Assembly: GCA_016716325.1 (NCBI GenBank)
Contig: JADJWO010000001.1
Location: forward strand, 558,001-622,000
Origin: Nitrosomonadales bacterium
GTDB taxonomy: Bacteria > Pseudomonadota > Gammaproteobacteria > Burkholderiales > Gallionellaceae
DNA length: 64,000 nucleotides
Direction of reading: 5' to 3'
In this document: piece by piece, positions 1-7,662 of the stretch
Layout: every line of letters begins with the position of its first letter
Position numbering within the stretch: the first letter of the stretch is position 1
The notes under the pieces: model-generated
Seen by the model: the letters and a program-made list of their open reading frames with translations, nothing else
Told to the model about the DNA's origin: nothing
Databases searched by the model: none
Translations under genes and position numbers: made by a program

Positions 1-1
1 G

Positions 2-355
2 CAACTGGACAGCGTGCTGGACGAGGTGCTGGGCGACGCCAGCGGCGTCACCGGCATGCGCGTCAAGAACGTGAAGAGCGGCGAGAAGAAGGACATCGCA
101 TTGTCGGGTGTGTTCATCGCCATCGGCCACAAGCCGAACACCGACATCTTCGCCGGACAACTGGAGATGGACAACGGCTACCTCATCACCAGGGGCGGCA
201 ACAAGGGCAATGCGACCATGACCAGCATCTCCGGCGTGTTCGCTGCGGGCGACGTGCAGGACCAGATCTATCGCCAGGCCTGCACCAGCGCGGCGACCGG
301 CTGCATGGCGGCGCTGGATGCGGACAAGTATCTCGCGTCGCTCGGAAAGATTTGA
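2..355 (+). CDS. trxB: Thioredoxin reductase, C-terminal part (cut by window edge)
   Basis: The window opens inside this gene; about 117 C-terminal residues are present. The protein would use NADPH and FAD to reduce thioredoxin in the cytoplasm. What is visible is the second half of the FAD domain: a strand ending G-V-F-I-A-I-G-H-K-P-N, then the family's G-V-F-A-A-G-D-V-Q-D FAD-binding motif and the following helix of small residues and A-L-D-A. The CxxC active site lies upstream, outside the window. The TGA stop overlaps the TTG start of the next gene, so the two are probably translationally coupled. The family call is secure; trxB versus a close paralogue cannot be separated from this fragment. 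Confidence 0.85.
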   Translation, partial: QLDSVLDEVLGDASGVTGMRVKNVKSGEKKDIALSGVFIAIGHKPNTDIFAGQLEMDNGYLITRGGNKGNATMTSISGVFAAGDVQDQIYRQACTSAATGCMAALDADKYLASLGKI

Positions 356-882
356 ATATACCCGGCAAAGAGAACGACACCGACGAGTCCGCCCTGTTCC
401 GCGCGGCCGTCGGTGATGTGAAACCGTTGCCGCAACAGGATCGCATCCTCCCGCAACAAATTCCGCGCCAGCCGTTGTTTTCTCGCGCGCCTGCGCCCGA
501 CACGGTTCCCGACATCCTGTCCGACCACGGCGCCGAAAACGCGCCCGACGCATACCTGTCCAACGGATTGTCGCGCATGACGCTGCGCAAGTTGCGGCGC
601 GGTTTCTGGCCGGTCCGCGACCGGCTGGACCTGCACGGTGCCGACAGCGATACGGCACGCAGGTTGTTGCAGGATTTCCTGCACGAGGCGCTGCAGCGCG
701 GGGCGCGCTGCGTGCTGGTGGTACACGGCAAGGGATTGAACAGCCGGGACGGAGAAGCGGTGCTGAAAAGGCGCACCCGCCACTGGCTCACCCAGCACCC
801 GCAGGTGCTGGCCTATTGCGATGCCATGCCGAGGGACGGCGGGAACGGTGCGGTGCTGGTTCTGCTGAAACTCAGCCCTTAG
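352..882 (+). CDS. Smr-domain protein
   Basis: A 176-residue protein with a variable proline-rich N-terminal half and a C-terminal Smr (small MutS-related) domain. The family landmarks are visible: L-D-L-H-G at about residue 98 and H-G-K-G-L-N at about residue 125. Smr domains act as DNA- or RNA-nicking or ribosome-linked nucleases in other organisms; the role here is unknown. The start is a TTG that overlaps the trxB stop. It is the only start giving the full N-terminal extension, so the true start could lie slightly downstream. The 3' end overlaps the convergent gene that follows by about 11 bases. Confidence 0.75.
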   Translation: MNIPGKENDTDESALFRAAVGDVKPLPQQDRILPQQIPRQPLFSRAPAPDTVPDILSDHGAENAPDAYLSNGLSRMTLRKLRRGFWPVRDRLDLHGADSDTARRLLQDFLHEALQRGARCVLVVHGKGLNSRDGEAVLKRRTRHWLTQHPQVLAYCDAMPRDGGNGAVLVLLKLSP

Positions 883-1546
883 ACTTCTTGCCCATCACGT
901 AGATCAGGTACTCGAAGAACACCTCGCACCAGTCCTGGTCGTTTTCCTTGAGGGAATGCAGCAACTTCTTGACTTCAGTGATCGGCCACTTGGGATCGTA
1001 CGCGACCAGCATCTGTTCGGGATACAGCTTGAGCGACGTCTGGAACCGCTCGGCCATCTTGCTGATCTGGTCGAACATCAGCGCGACATCCTTGTCGGTC
1101 TCGATCTCCGCCGTCAGGTCACCGTAAATCTTCGGGTTCTGCCGGGTGTACTCGATGAACTTGGTGAGGATGTAGAAGAACTCGCCCTTGTTGTCCTTGG
1201 TGACCGGGTCGCCAAGCATGAACGGCAGCACCGATAGTTCCAGCCAGTAATAGCCCAGCTTGGGATTGCGCATCTTGGACACGCCGATGAATCCCTTGCG
1301 TTTGCTGGCGCGCTGGATCGCATCGTCCAGCAGCAGCTTTTCCGAGGGACGCGAAGCGATGTCCTTGCCCACCAGAACCTCCGGCTTGAGCAGAAAGAAA
1401 TCCGGAAAATCATCGTACAGCTTCCCGGAATGACTGTGCGCCTTGTAATACTGATTGAACAGTCTCAACACCAGCTCGGCGTTCTTGCTGACATCGCAAT
1501 ACTCGGCGGCTCGATGTTTGCCCGCGTCGGACTTTCCGTTTGTCAT
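872..1546 (-). CDS. Conserved hypothetical protein, about 224 aa
   Basis: I do not recognise a family. The predicted protein is soluble and mixed alpha/beta, with no signal peptide or membrane segment. It is rich in Lys and aromatic residues (for example the stretch around Y-Y-W-L-E-L and the C-terminal F-F-E-Y-L-I-Y). The start at 1546 follows a G-rich stretch; an in-frame ATG at 1573 would add nine residues. It converges on the Smr gene with a short overlap and is divergent from the exported protein at 1712. The composition matches neighbouring core genes, so it is a real gene, but its function is unknown. Confidence 0.6.
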   Translation of the reverse strand: MTNGKSDAGKHRAAEYCDVSKNAELVLRLFNQYYKAHSHSGKLYDDFPDFFLLKPEVLVGKDIASRPSEKLLLDDAIQRASKRKGFIGVSKMRNPKLGYYWLELSVLPFMLGDPVTKDNKGEFFYILTKFIEYTRQNPKIYGDLTAEIETDKDVALMFDQISKMAERFQTSLKLYPEQMLVAYDPKWPITEVKKLLHSLKENDQDWCEVFFEYLIYVMGKKSKG

Positions 1547-1711
1547 AGCGAATACCCCACTTAACCTCCCCATTATGACCCTAGAGACAGATCTTTTATT
1601 ATGTCCCGATTATGATACCTTCGTGTGCTAGACTTGTGCATAGATTCGGAAATATTTTTTTAGTATCCTTATCCTGTATGGAAACTGACCAAAGCAAACT
1701 ACGGAGGTAGC

Positions 1712-2182
1712 ATGAAAACATTTCTGCTGGCTATTTTCCTGGCTTTTTTCAGCCTAAGCGCCCATGCCGCACTCAGCAAGTGGGTGGACGAGAACGGCAA
1801 GGTACACTACTCCGATCAGCCACCGCTCAACGTAAAAACGACCACCTTGCGCACCTCCGCTTCCCCCTCCACACCCGCTGTGGACGGCGACGCATCCAGG
1901 GATGCGCCTGCCGCGCAAAAGACCTATGTGGAACGGGAAGCGGAACTGAAGAAAGCCCAACAAGCCGGAAAGGAAACCGCCGAGCGTGCCGCACAGGAAC
2001 AGGAAGTCGCGGAAGTCAACAGAAAGAACTGCGAGATCGCGCGGAGTAACCTTGCGTCGTTACAGGCGGGCGGCAGGCTGGTCGAATACGACGCCAATGG
2101 CGAGCGCCGCTTCGTGGAAGACGCCGAACTGAGGCAGCGTATCGCCAAGGAACAGCAGGACATCGGCACTTTCTGCAAGTAA
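1712..2182 (+). CDS. DUF4124-type exported protein
   Basis: This 156-residue protein has a clean Sec signal peptide (hydrophobic core to about residue 19, cut after A-H-A). A short domain starting L-S-K-W-V-D-E-N-G-K-V-H-Y-S-D-Q-P-P follows, which is the DUF4124 hallmark (W-x-D-x-x-G-x-x-x-Y-S-D-x-P). The rest is a charged Ala/Glu/Lys-rich helix, probably coiled coil, with one Cys. It is predicted periplasmic. A strong GGAGG ribosome site lies 6 bases before the ATG. DUF4124 proteins are common in betaproteobacteria and have no settled function. It runs convergently into smc with only two bases between the stops. Confidence 0.8.
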   Translation: MKTFLLAIFLAFFSLSAHAALSKWVDENGKVHYSDQPPLNVKTTTLRTSASPSTPAVDGDASRDAPAAQKTYVEREAELKKAQQAGKETAERAAQEQEVAEVNRKNCEIARSNLASLQAGGRLVEYDANGERRFVEDAELRQRIAKEQQDIGTFCK

Positions 2183-2184
2183 AG

Positions 2185-5100
2185 CTACGCGACGACCTGT
2201 TCGTCGCGGATGCGTAGCGCCTCTTCGATATCCACCGACACGACGTTCGACACACCCTTCTCCTGCATGGTCACGCCGATCAGCTGCTCGGCCAGTTCCA
2301 TGGTGATCTTGTTGTGGCTGATGAACACGAACTGGGTGTTCTGCGCCATCCGCCTGATCAGCGTGCAGAGCCGTTCGGTGTTGGCATCGTCCAGCGGCGC
2401 GTCCACCTCGTCGAGCATGCAGAACGGCGCCGGATTGAGCTGGAACAGCGAAAACACCAGCGCGATCGCCGTCAGCGCCTTCTCTCCGCCGGACAACAGA
2501 TGGATCGAGCTGTTCTTCTTGCCGGGCGGCTGCGCCATCACCTGCACCCCGCTATCGAGGATCTCCTCCCCGGTCAGCACCAGACGCGCCTCCCCGCCAC
2601 CGAACAGCACCGGGAACATCTCGCCCAGATGGCGATTGACCTGGTTGTAGGTATCCATCAGCAGTTCGCGCGATTCCCTGTCGATGCGCCGGATCGCCTC
2701 CTCCAGCGTCGCCATCGCCTCGTTCAGATCAGCGGCCTGCGCATCCAGATAGGCCTTGCGCTCGGTCGCGGCCTGCAATTCCTCCAGCGCGGCGAGATTC
2801 ACAGCCCCCAGTGCTTCGATCTCGCCATCCAGACGATCCAGGTCGGCCTGCAGGCTGTTCGGTTTGCGGCTGCCGGATTCCAGCAGTGGCAATAGCGCCT
2901 GCTCGTCCACGCCCTGCAACTGCTCGGCCCATTGCTCGAAATGCAGCCGCGCTTCCTGTTCCTTGAGCGTCAATTCATTGAGCCTGTCACGCAGCGGGTT
3001 CAGCCTGTGCTCACAGGCCAGCCTTTCCTGTTCCAGTTGCTGCAGGCCGACCGTGGCATTCTCCAGCACGTTGCGCGCCTCCGCGAGTGCCTGTTCGCAG
3101 GCCTGGCGTGCCTGCAACGCATCCTGCAATTGCTGCTGCGCGGTTCCATCCTCGCTGCCGGACAGGTCGGCGCGCAACTGCGTCAGGTTCTGCTCGAACT
3201 GCGCCAGCGCATCGTTGATCTGCCCGGTGTTGTGCTGCAGGTCGGCGATCTTCTCGGTGCAGGTCTTGGCAAAAAAACGGGCTTCCTGCAAGGCATGCTG
3301 CGCATGCTGGGCGCGTCCGCGCTGCTCGCGCAGCAGGCTGTCCTGATGTTCCGCATGGCGCTGCGCCTCGTCCACCTGCACATGGAACGCCGCGAACCGC
3401 TCACGCAACACCGCCATCTGCTCGTCAATGCCGTATTGCTGGCGCTGTTCGCTGCCCAGCAGTTCGGCCACCTCCCGCATCTCGTTATCGATCTGCATGA
3501 CGCGCTCCGCGCTGCGCTCGTGCGCCTGGTTCAGCTTGAGTATCCGCATCTGCAGGTCGTGCAAGCGCTGTTGCAACTCGTTGCCGGAACTGCGTAACGG
3601 CGCGATCTGCGCCTCGATGTCCTGGTAATGCTGCTCTGCCTGGGCAAGCTGCTCCCTGGAATATTCCGCGTTGCGGCCCTGCTCGGCCGCCTCAGCCTCC
3701 AGCCGCTCGATCTCGCGTTGCCGCGCCAGCACGCCATGCAACTGGCTGTCCGGCGCATGGAACAACACGCTGTGCGCGCCGACCAGATGACCTTGCGGCG
3801 TGACGAACCAGCCACCCGCCGGCAACTGCGCGCGCTGCGCATAGCCTTGCGCGATGTCCGGGACGGCATACACATGCGCCAGCCAGTCGTGCATCGCCGG
3901 CAACACGCTTGCATCCCGGCATTCCACGTAATTCAGTAACGGCGTCAAGGGTGCGGCCTCTCGGGCATCGACCGGATCACCGGATGACGCGAACAGCGCC
4001 AGTTTCCCCGAGGGTGCCGCGCTCCATGCCGCAGCATCGTCGAGCGACGGCATCGCGATCGCGTTCAGACGCTCGCGCAGCACCGCTTCCAGCGCATCCT
4101 CCCAGCCGCTCTCGATGCGGATCGATTGCCACAGGCGCGGCAATCCGTCCAGTTGGTGGCGTTGCAGCCACTCATTGAGATCCTTGTCGCTGTCGATCTG
4201 GCGCTGCAACTGCCGCAAGGCATGCAGACGCGCCTCGGTCTGCGCCAGCACGCGCTCCTGCTGTTGCACGGAAGCAAGCTGGTTGCGCCGTTCGTTGTCG
4301 GCCTGCGGCAACTGCTCCTGCAAATTCGCCAGCTTGCGCACCTGCGCGGCATGTTCGGCCTCGAGTTCGCCGGCCTGCTGTTGCGCCTGCTGCAGCGCGC
4401 CGGTATCGGGGCGCGGCAGGTTGTCCTTCTCCAGCAACAGGCGTGACCGGCGCGACTCCATCAGCTGGATGTTGCGTTGCAGGTTGGCATGCTGGGTCTC
4501 GGCCAGTTGCAATTGCTGCTGCAATTGCAGTTGCTCGCGCAACAGCGCGTTATAGCCTTCCTGAGCATTGCGTGCGACCTCTTCCGCCTGCGGCAGATTG
4601 CTGTCCTCGGTTTGCGCATACCGCTCGGCTTCCGCGACCTTGACCGCCGCACCGTCCTGCTGGCGATGCCAGTGCTCGAGTAAGGAATGCACGCCCTGAC
4701 GCTGGTGCTGCTGGTGCTCGATCTGTTTCTCGGTATTGGCGATCTGCTGGGTCAACCGCTGGCGCTGGTCGGCGACATGCTTGATGTGTTGCTCCAGGCG
4801 CGCGATCTCGGCATTCGCGGTATACAACTCCCCCTGCCGGACATGCAATGCGTCGGAAAGCTGGTAGTGCCCGCTGCGCGCCCCTTCCAGCCGGCTCTCG
4901 ATGTCGCGCAGGCGCGCGGTCTCGGCTTCCAGTTCGATGCGCGTCTTCTCGGTATTCTGCGCAAAGCGCGCCCGCTGCGCCTCGGCCTCCTGCTTCTTCA
5001 CCATCCAGAACAGGCGTTGCGTGGTGTCGCGCTGCGCCTCCAGCGCACGGTACTGTTTCGCGACCTCAGCCTGCTCGGTCAGGTGTACCAGTTGTTTTTC

Positions 5101-5703
5101 CAGCTCCTGCAGGATGTCGTTGACACGCAACAGGTTGCCGCGCGTGTCGCCCAGCCGCAATTCGGTCTCGCGGCGCCGGTCGCGGTATTTGGATACGCCG
5201 GCCGCCTCCTCGAGGAACACGCGCAATTCTTCCGGTTTGGCCTCGATGATGCGCGAGATCATGCCCTGCTCGATGATGGCATAGGCGCGCGCGCCGACCC
5301 CGGTGCCGAGGAAGATATCGGTGATATCCTTGCGGCGCACGTGCTGGTTGTTGATGTGGTAGGTGGAATCGCCGTCGCGCTGCAGCACGCGCTTGATGGA
5401 GATCTCCGCGTAGCTCGACCACTGTCCGGCGACCTTGCCCAGCGAGTTATCGAAGATCAGTTCGACGCTGGCGCGCGATACCGGCTTGCGCTTGCCGGAA
5501 CCGTTGAAGATCACGTCCTGCATGGTCTCGCCGCGCAATGCCGAGGCCTTGGATTCGCCCAGCACCCAGCGCAGCGCGTCGATCACGTTCGACTTGCCGC
5601 AGCCGTTCGGCCCGACCACGCCGACGATCTGTCCCGGCAACGGGATGAGCGTGGGATCAACGAAGGACTTGAAACCGGCTAATTTGATCTGACGGAGGCG
5701 CAA
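2185..5703 (-). CDS. smc: Chromosome segregation ATPase SMC
   Basis: An 1172-residue SMC protein, the expected length. The N-terminal head carries Walker A G-P-N-G-C-G-K-S at residues 31-38. Two long Gln/Glu/Arg-rich coiled coils flank a hinge at about residues 510-660. The C-terminal head has the ABC signature L-S-G-G-E-K-A and Walker B with L-D-E-V-D-A-P-L-D-D. It would compact and organise the chromosome with ScpA and ScpB, which are not in this window. Translation appears to start at TTG (5703), because the conserved M-R-L-R-Q-I-K-L-x-G-F-K-S-F start lies right there. In many gammaproteobacteria smc sits beside zipA-ligA; here that pair is about 20 kb away. Confidence 0.97.
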   Translation of the reverse strand: MRLRQIKLAGFKSFVDPTLIPLPGQIVGVVGPNGCGKSNVIDALRWVLGESKASALRGETMQDVIFNGSGKRKPVSRASVELIFDNSLGKVAGQWSSYAEISIKRVLQRDGDSTYHINNQHVRRKDITDIFLGTGVGARAYAIIEQGMISRIIEAKPEELRVFLEEAAGVSKYRDRRRETELRLGDTRGNLLRVNDILQELEKQLVHLTEQAEVAKQYRALEAQRDTTQRLFWMVKKQEAEAQRARFAQNTEKTRIELEAETARLRDIESRLEGARSGHYQLSDALHVRQGELYTANAEIARLEQHIKHVADQRQRLTQQIANTEKQIEHQQHQRQGVHSLLEHWHRQQDGAAVKVAEAERYAQTEDSNLPQAEEVARNAQEGYNALLREQLQLQQQLQLAETQHANLQRNIQLMESRRSRLLLEKDNLPRPDTGALQQAQQQAGELEAEHAAQVRKLANLQEQLPQADNERRNQLASVQQQERVLAQTEARLHALRQLQRQIDSDKDLNEWLQRHQLDGLPRLWQSIRIESGWEDALEAVLRERLNAIAMPSLDDAAAWSAAPSGKLALFASSGDPVDAREAAPLTPLLNYVECRDASVLPAMHDWLAHVYAVPDIAQGYAQRAQLPAGGWFVTPQGHLVGAHSVLFHAPDSQLHGVLARQREIERLEAEAAEQGRNAEYSREQLAQAEQHYQDIEAQIAPLRSSGNELQQRLHDLQMRILKLNQAHERSAERVMQIDNEMREVAELLGSEQRQQYGIDEQMAVLRERFAAFHVQVDEAQRHAEHQDSLLREQRGRAQHAQHALQEARFFAKTCTEKIADLQHNTGQINDALAQFEQNLTQLRADLSGSEDGTAQQQLQDALQARQACEQALAEARNVLENATVGLQQLEQERLACEHRLNPLRDRLNELTLKEQEARLHFEQWAEQLQGVDEQALLPLLESGSRKPNSLQADLDRLDGEIEALGAVNLAALEELQAATERKAYLDAQAADLNEAMATLEEAIRRIDRESRELLMDTYNQVNRHLGEMFPVLFGGGEARLVLTGEEILDSGVQVMAQPPGKKNSSIHLLSGGEKALTAIALVFSLFQLNPAPFCMLDEVDAPLDDANTERLCTLIRRMAQNTQFVFISHNKITMELAEQLIGVTMQEKGVSNVVSVDIEEALRIRDEQVVA

Positions 5704-5720
5704 TTTGGATACCGCGACGA

Positions 5721-5726
5721 TATAAT
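5721..5726 (+). promoter_or_regulatory. Candidate -10 box upstream of queF
   Basis: TATAAT lies 37 bases before the queF start in the smc-queF divergent gap. No clear -35 sequence is seen at the usual spacing, so this is a tentative -10 element only. Confidence 0.35.
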
Positions 5727-5762
5727 GCGCGCCATTCTAACCGAACTCATCAGGGCATCCAA

Positions 5763-6182
5763 ATGACCACGGCACCGAACAAGACACTGGAAACCTTCCC
5801 CAATCCCCAACCGGCACGCGACTACCATATCCACATGGAGATCCCGGAGTTCACCTGCCTGTGCCCCAAGACCGGACAACCCGATTTTGCGTCGCTGACG
5901 CTGGACTACATCGCCGACGAACAGTGCGTGGAACTGAAGAGCCTCAAGCTGTACATCTGGTCGTTCCGCAACGAGGGACATTTCCACGAGGACGTGACCA
6001 ACCGCATCCTCGACGACCTGGTGGCCGCCACCCAACCGCGCTTCATGCGGCTCACCGCAAGGTTCTACGTGCGCGGCGGCATCTTCACCAACGTGGTCGC
6101 CGAGCACCGCAAACCCGGATGGCAACCCGCACCGCTCGTCGAACTGGCTTCCTTCCCGCCGCAATCCAACACGCGCGGCTGA
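5763..6182 (+). CDS. queF: NADPH-dependent 7-cyano-7-deazaguanine reductase
   Basis: QueF reduces preQ0 to preQ1 with NADPH in queuosine biosynthesis, a tRNA modification pathway. At 139 residues this is the short (YkvM-like, unimodular) type. The nucleophilic Cys is in F-T-C-L-C-P-K-T-G-Q-P-D-F, and the QueF signature follows: E-L-K-S-L-K-L-Y, then R-N-E-G-x-F-H-E-D. No other queuosine gene is present in the window. It is divergent from smc; the smc TTG start and the queF ATG are about 60 bases apart. Confidence 0.95.
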   Translation: MTTAPNKTLETFPNPQPARDYHIHMEIPEFTCLCPKTGQPDFASLTLDYIADEQCVELKSLKLYIWSFRNEGHFHEDVTNRILDDLVAATQPRFMRLTARFYVRGGIFTNVVAEHRKPGWQPAPLVELASFPPQSNTRG

Positions 6183-6207
6183 GGGTGTCTGTCGGTGATC
6201 GCCGTCT

Positions 6208-7449
6208 TCAGGCCGGCTTCTGGTCCGCATTGACCGCAACGCGCCAGCACTCCTGCAAGTTCGCCTCAACCATCGAAACGACCTGCGCGTCCAGTTTGCC
6301 GATCGCCACCTGCTCCTTGAGAATCGGCAGGATGACCCCGGGTTCCAGCGGGCCGCGATAAGGACGTTCCTGGGCCAGCGCCTGGAACACGTCCGCCACC
6401 GCGACGATGCGTGCCTCCAGCGAGATGCCGCCCTCTCTCGAATGATAGGGATAGCCGGTGCCGTCCACCCGCTCGTGGTGCTGCGCCGCCCACAGGGCGA
6501 TCCGCTCCAGCCCCTTGATGTTCCTCAGGATGGCATAGGTATCGAAGCTGTGCCGGCGCATGACGATGCTCTCCGCATCGGTGAGCTGGCCGGTCTTTTC
6601 CAGCAACTCGTCCGGCACCCTGAGCTTGCCGATATCGTGCAATAACCCGGCCAGTTCCAGCATGTCGCAGGTATCTTCTGGCAAGGCGAACAGATTGCCG
6701 ATATGCCGCGCAAGATTGGCGACCCCCTCCGAATGTTCCTTGGTGTACGGACTCTTGGCATCGACGATGCTGGAAAAGATATACACCAGACTGCGCAACT
6801 CCTCGAACGCCATCCCCTGCTGCACGGTTTCCGACAGCCAGGTCGAAACATAGCCGCTCACCTGTTCTGCCTCCAGCGAGAACCAGAACGCTTCGGAATC
6901 GGAAATGGCCATGAAGGCATCGACCAGTTCCGGACAGAACCAGTCCCCGCGCTTGCCCAGAATCTTCTCGCGGACCTCGTCCTTGCCCAGCAGGATGTCG
7001 GTTCCCTCCAGTATGTATTTCAGCGACAGGACATCCACGCGATCCACCAGATAGATGCAGTTGGCGCTGAGCTTGACCTCCTCCGGCAGATCCATGTCCT
7101 TCAGGTCGGACCAGTGGGTATGGTGATGCCTCACGATGGGCGAAAGGTGGCACAGCAGCTTGCTGGTGCCCAGCAGGGCCGCGCCCACCTTGCAGTGATC
7201 TCCCTCCTTCTCCCATTCGAACTGTGCCAGCTTGCTGTGCACCGCCGTTCTGGAAACGCCGCTGTCATGCAGGATCGCCGCCTGGAACAGGTCGTCCAGA
7301 CGCGCGCCGCTCCATCCCAGATATTTACCGCATTCCGCAGCCATATATGCGACGCGCTTGCCGTGATGGATATGGGTGACACCCACCAGATCGAGCGCAT
7401 CCGACAGGGAATAGACGGTTTCATGCAGATTTATGTTGTACGCGGACAT
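6208..7449 (-). CDS. HD-GYP domain protein, probable cyclic-di-GMP phosphodiesterase
   Basis: A 413-residue cytoplasmic protein with two HD-type halves. The N-terminal half has H-I-H-H-G-K-R-V and I-L-H-D-S-G, then H-H-H-T-H. The C-terminal half is a canonical HD-GYP domain: L-L-H-D-I-G-K, H-H-E-R-V-D-G-T-G-Y-P and A-D-V-F-Q-A-L. HD-GYP enzymes hydrolyse cyclic-di-GMP to pGpG or GMP. No sensor or receiver domain is seen beyond the degenerate N-terminal HD. It is the last gene of a minus-strand run of cyclic-di-GMP genes, but a 213-bp gap with a MITE-like repeat separates it from the gene upstream. Confidence 0.88.
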   Translation of the reverse strand: MSAYNINLHETVYSLSDALDLVGVTHIHHGKRVAYMAAECGKYLGWSGARLDDLFQAAILHDSGVSRTAVHSKLAQFEWEKEGDHCKVGAALLGTSKLLCHLSPIVRHHHTHWSDLKDMDLPEEVKLSANCIYLVDRVDVLSLKYILEGTDILLGKDEVREKILGKRGDWFCPELVDAFMAISDSEAFWFSLEAEQVSGYVSTWLSETVQQGMAFEELRSLVYIFSSIVDAKSPYTKEHSEGVANLARHIGNLFALPEDTCDMLELAGLLHDIGKLRVPDELLEKTGQLTDAESIVMRRHSFDTYAILRNIKGLERIALWAAQHHERVDGTGYPYHSREGGISLEARIVAVADVFQALAQERPYRGPLEPGVILPILKEQVAIGKLDAQVVSMVEANLQECWRVAVNADQKPA

Positions 7450-7477
7450 TCCCTCACCCCTAAATTCACAGTTATTG

Positions 7478-7634
7478 TTATGGATGCGCTGAACAAGTAT
7501 GGTTTTGTCGTTCCCGCGAAAGCGGGAACCCAGTTAAATCAACAAGCTGGATTCCCGCTTTGCGAGCCGCCGCTACGCGGCTTGCCTGCTTACCCCTTTG
7601 CGCGGGAATGACGACTTGATCAGCGCATCCTTAT
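7478..7634. repeat. MITE-like element with terminal inverted repeats
   Basis: A 149-bp unit (7482-7630) has 16-bp terminal inverted repeats: GGATGCGCTGAACAAG at the left, and the complement of GGATGCGCTGATCAAG at the right (one mismatch). It is bracketed by TTAT on both sides (7478-7481, 7631-7634), consistent with a target duplication. Inside is a perfect hairpin around GTTCCCGCGAAAGCGGGAAC (7509-7528) and further GC palindromes. It has no coding capacity. It occupies most of the gap between the HD-GYP gene and the upstream GGDEF-EAL gene and could form RNA hairpins between them. Confidence 0.7.
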
Positions 7635-7662
7635 TTTTTGTCTTGTAGCCTGTTGCCAAGCA

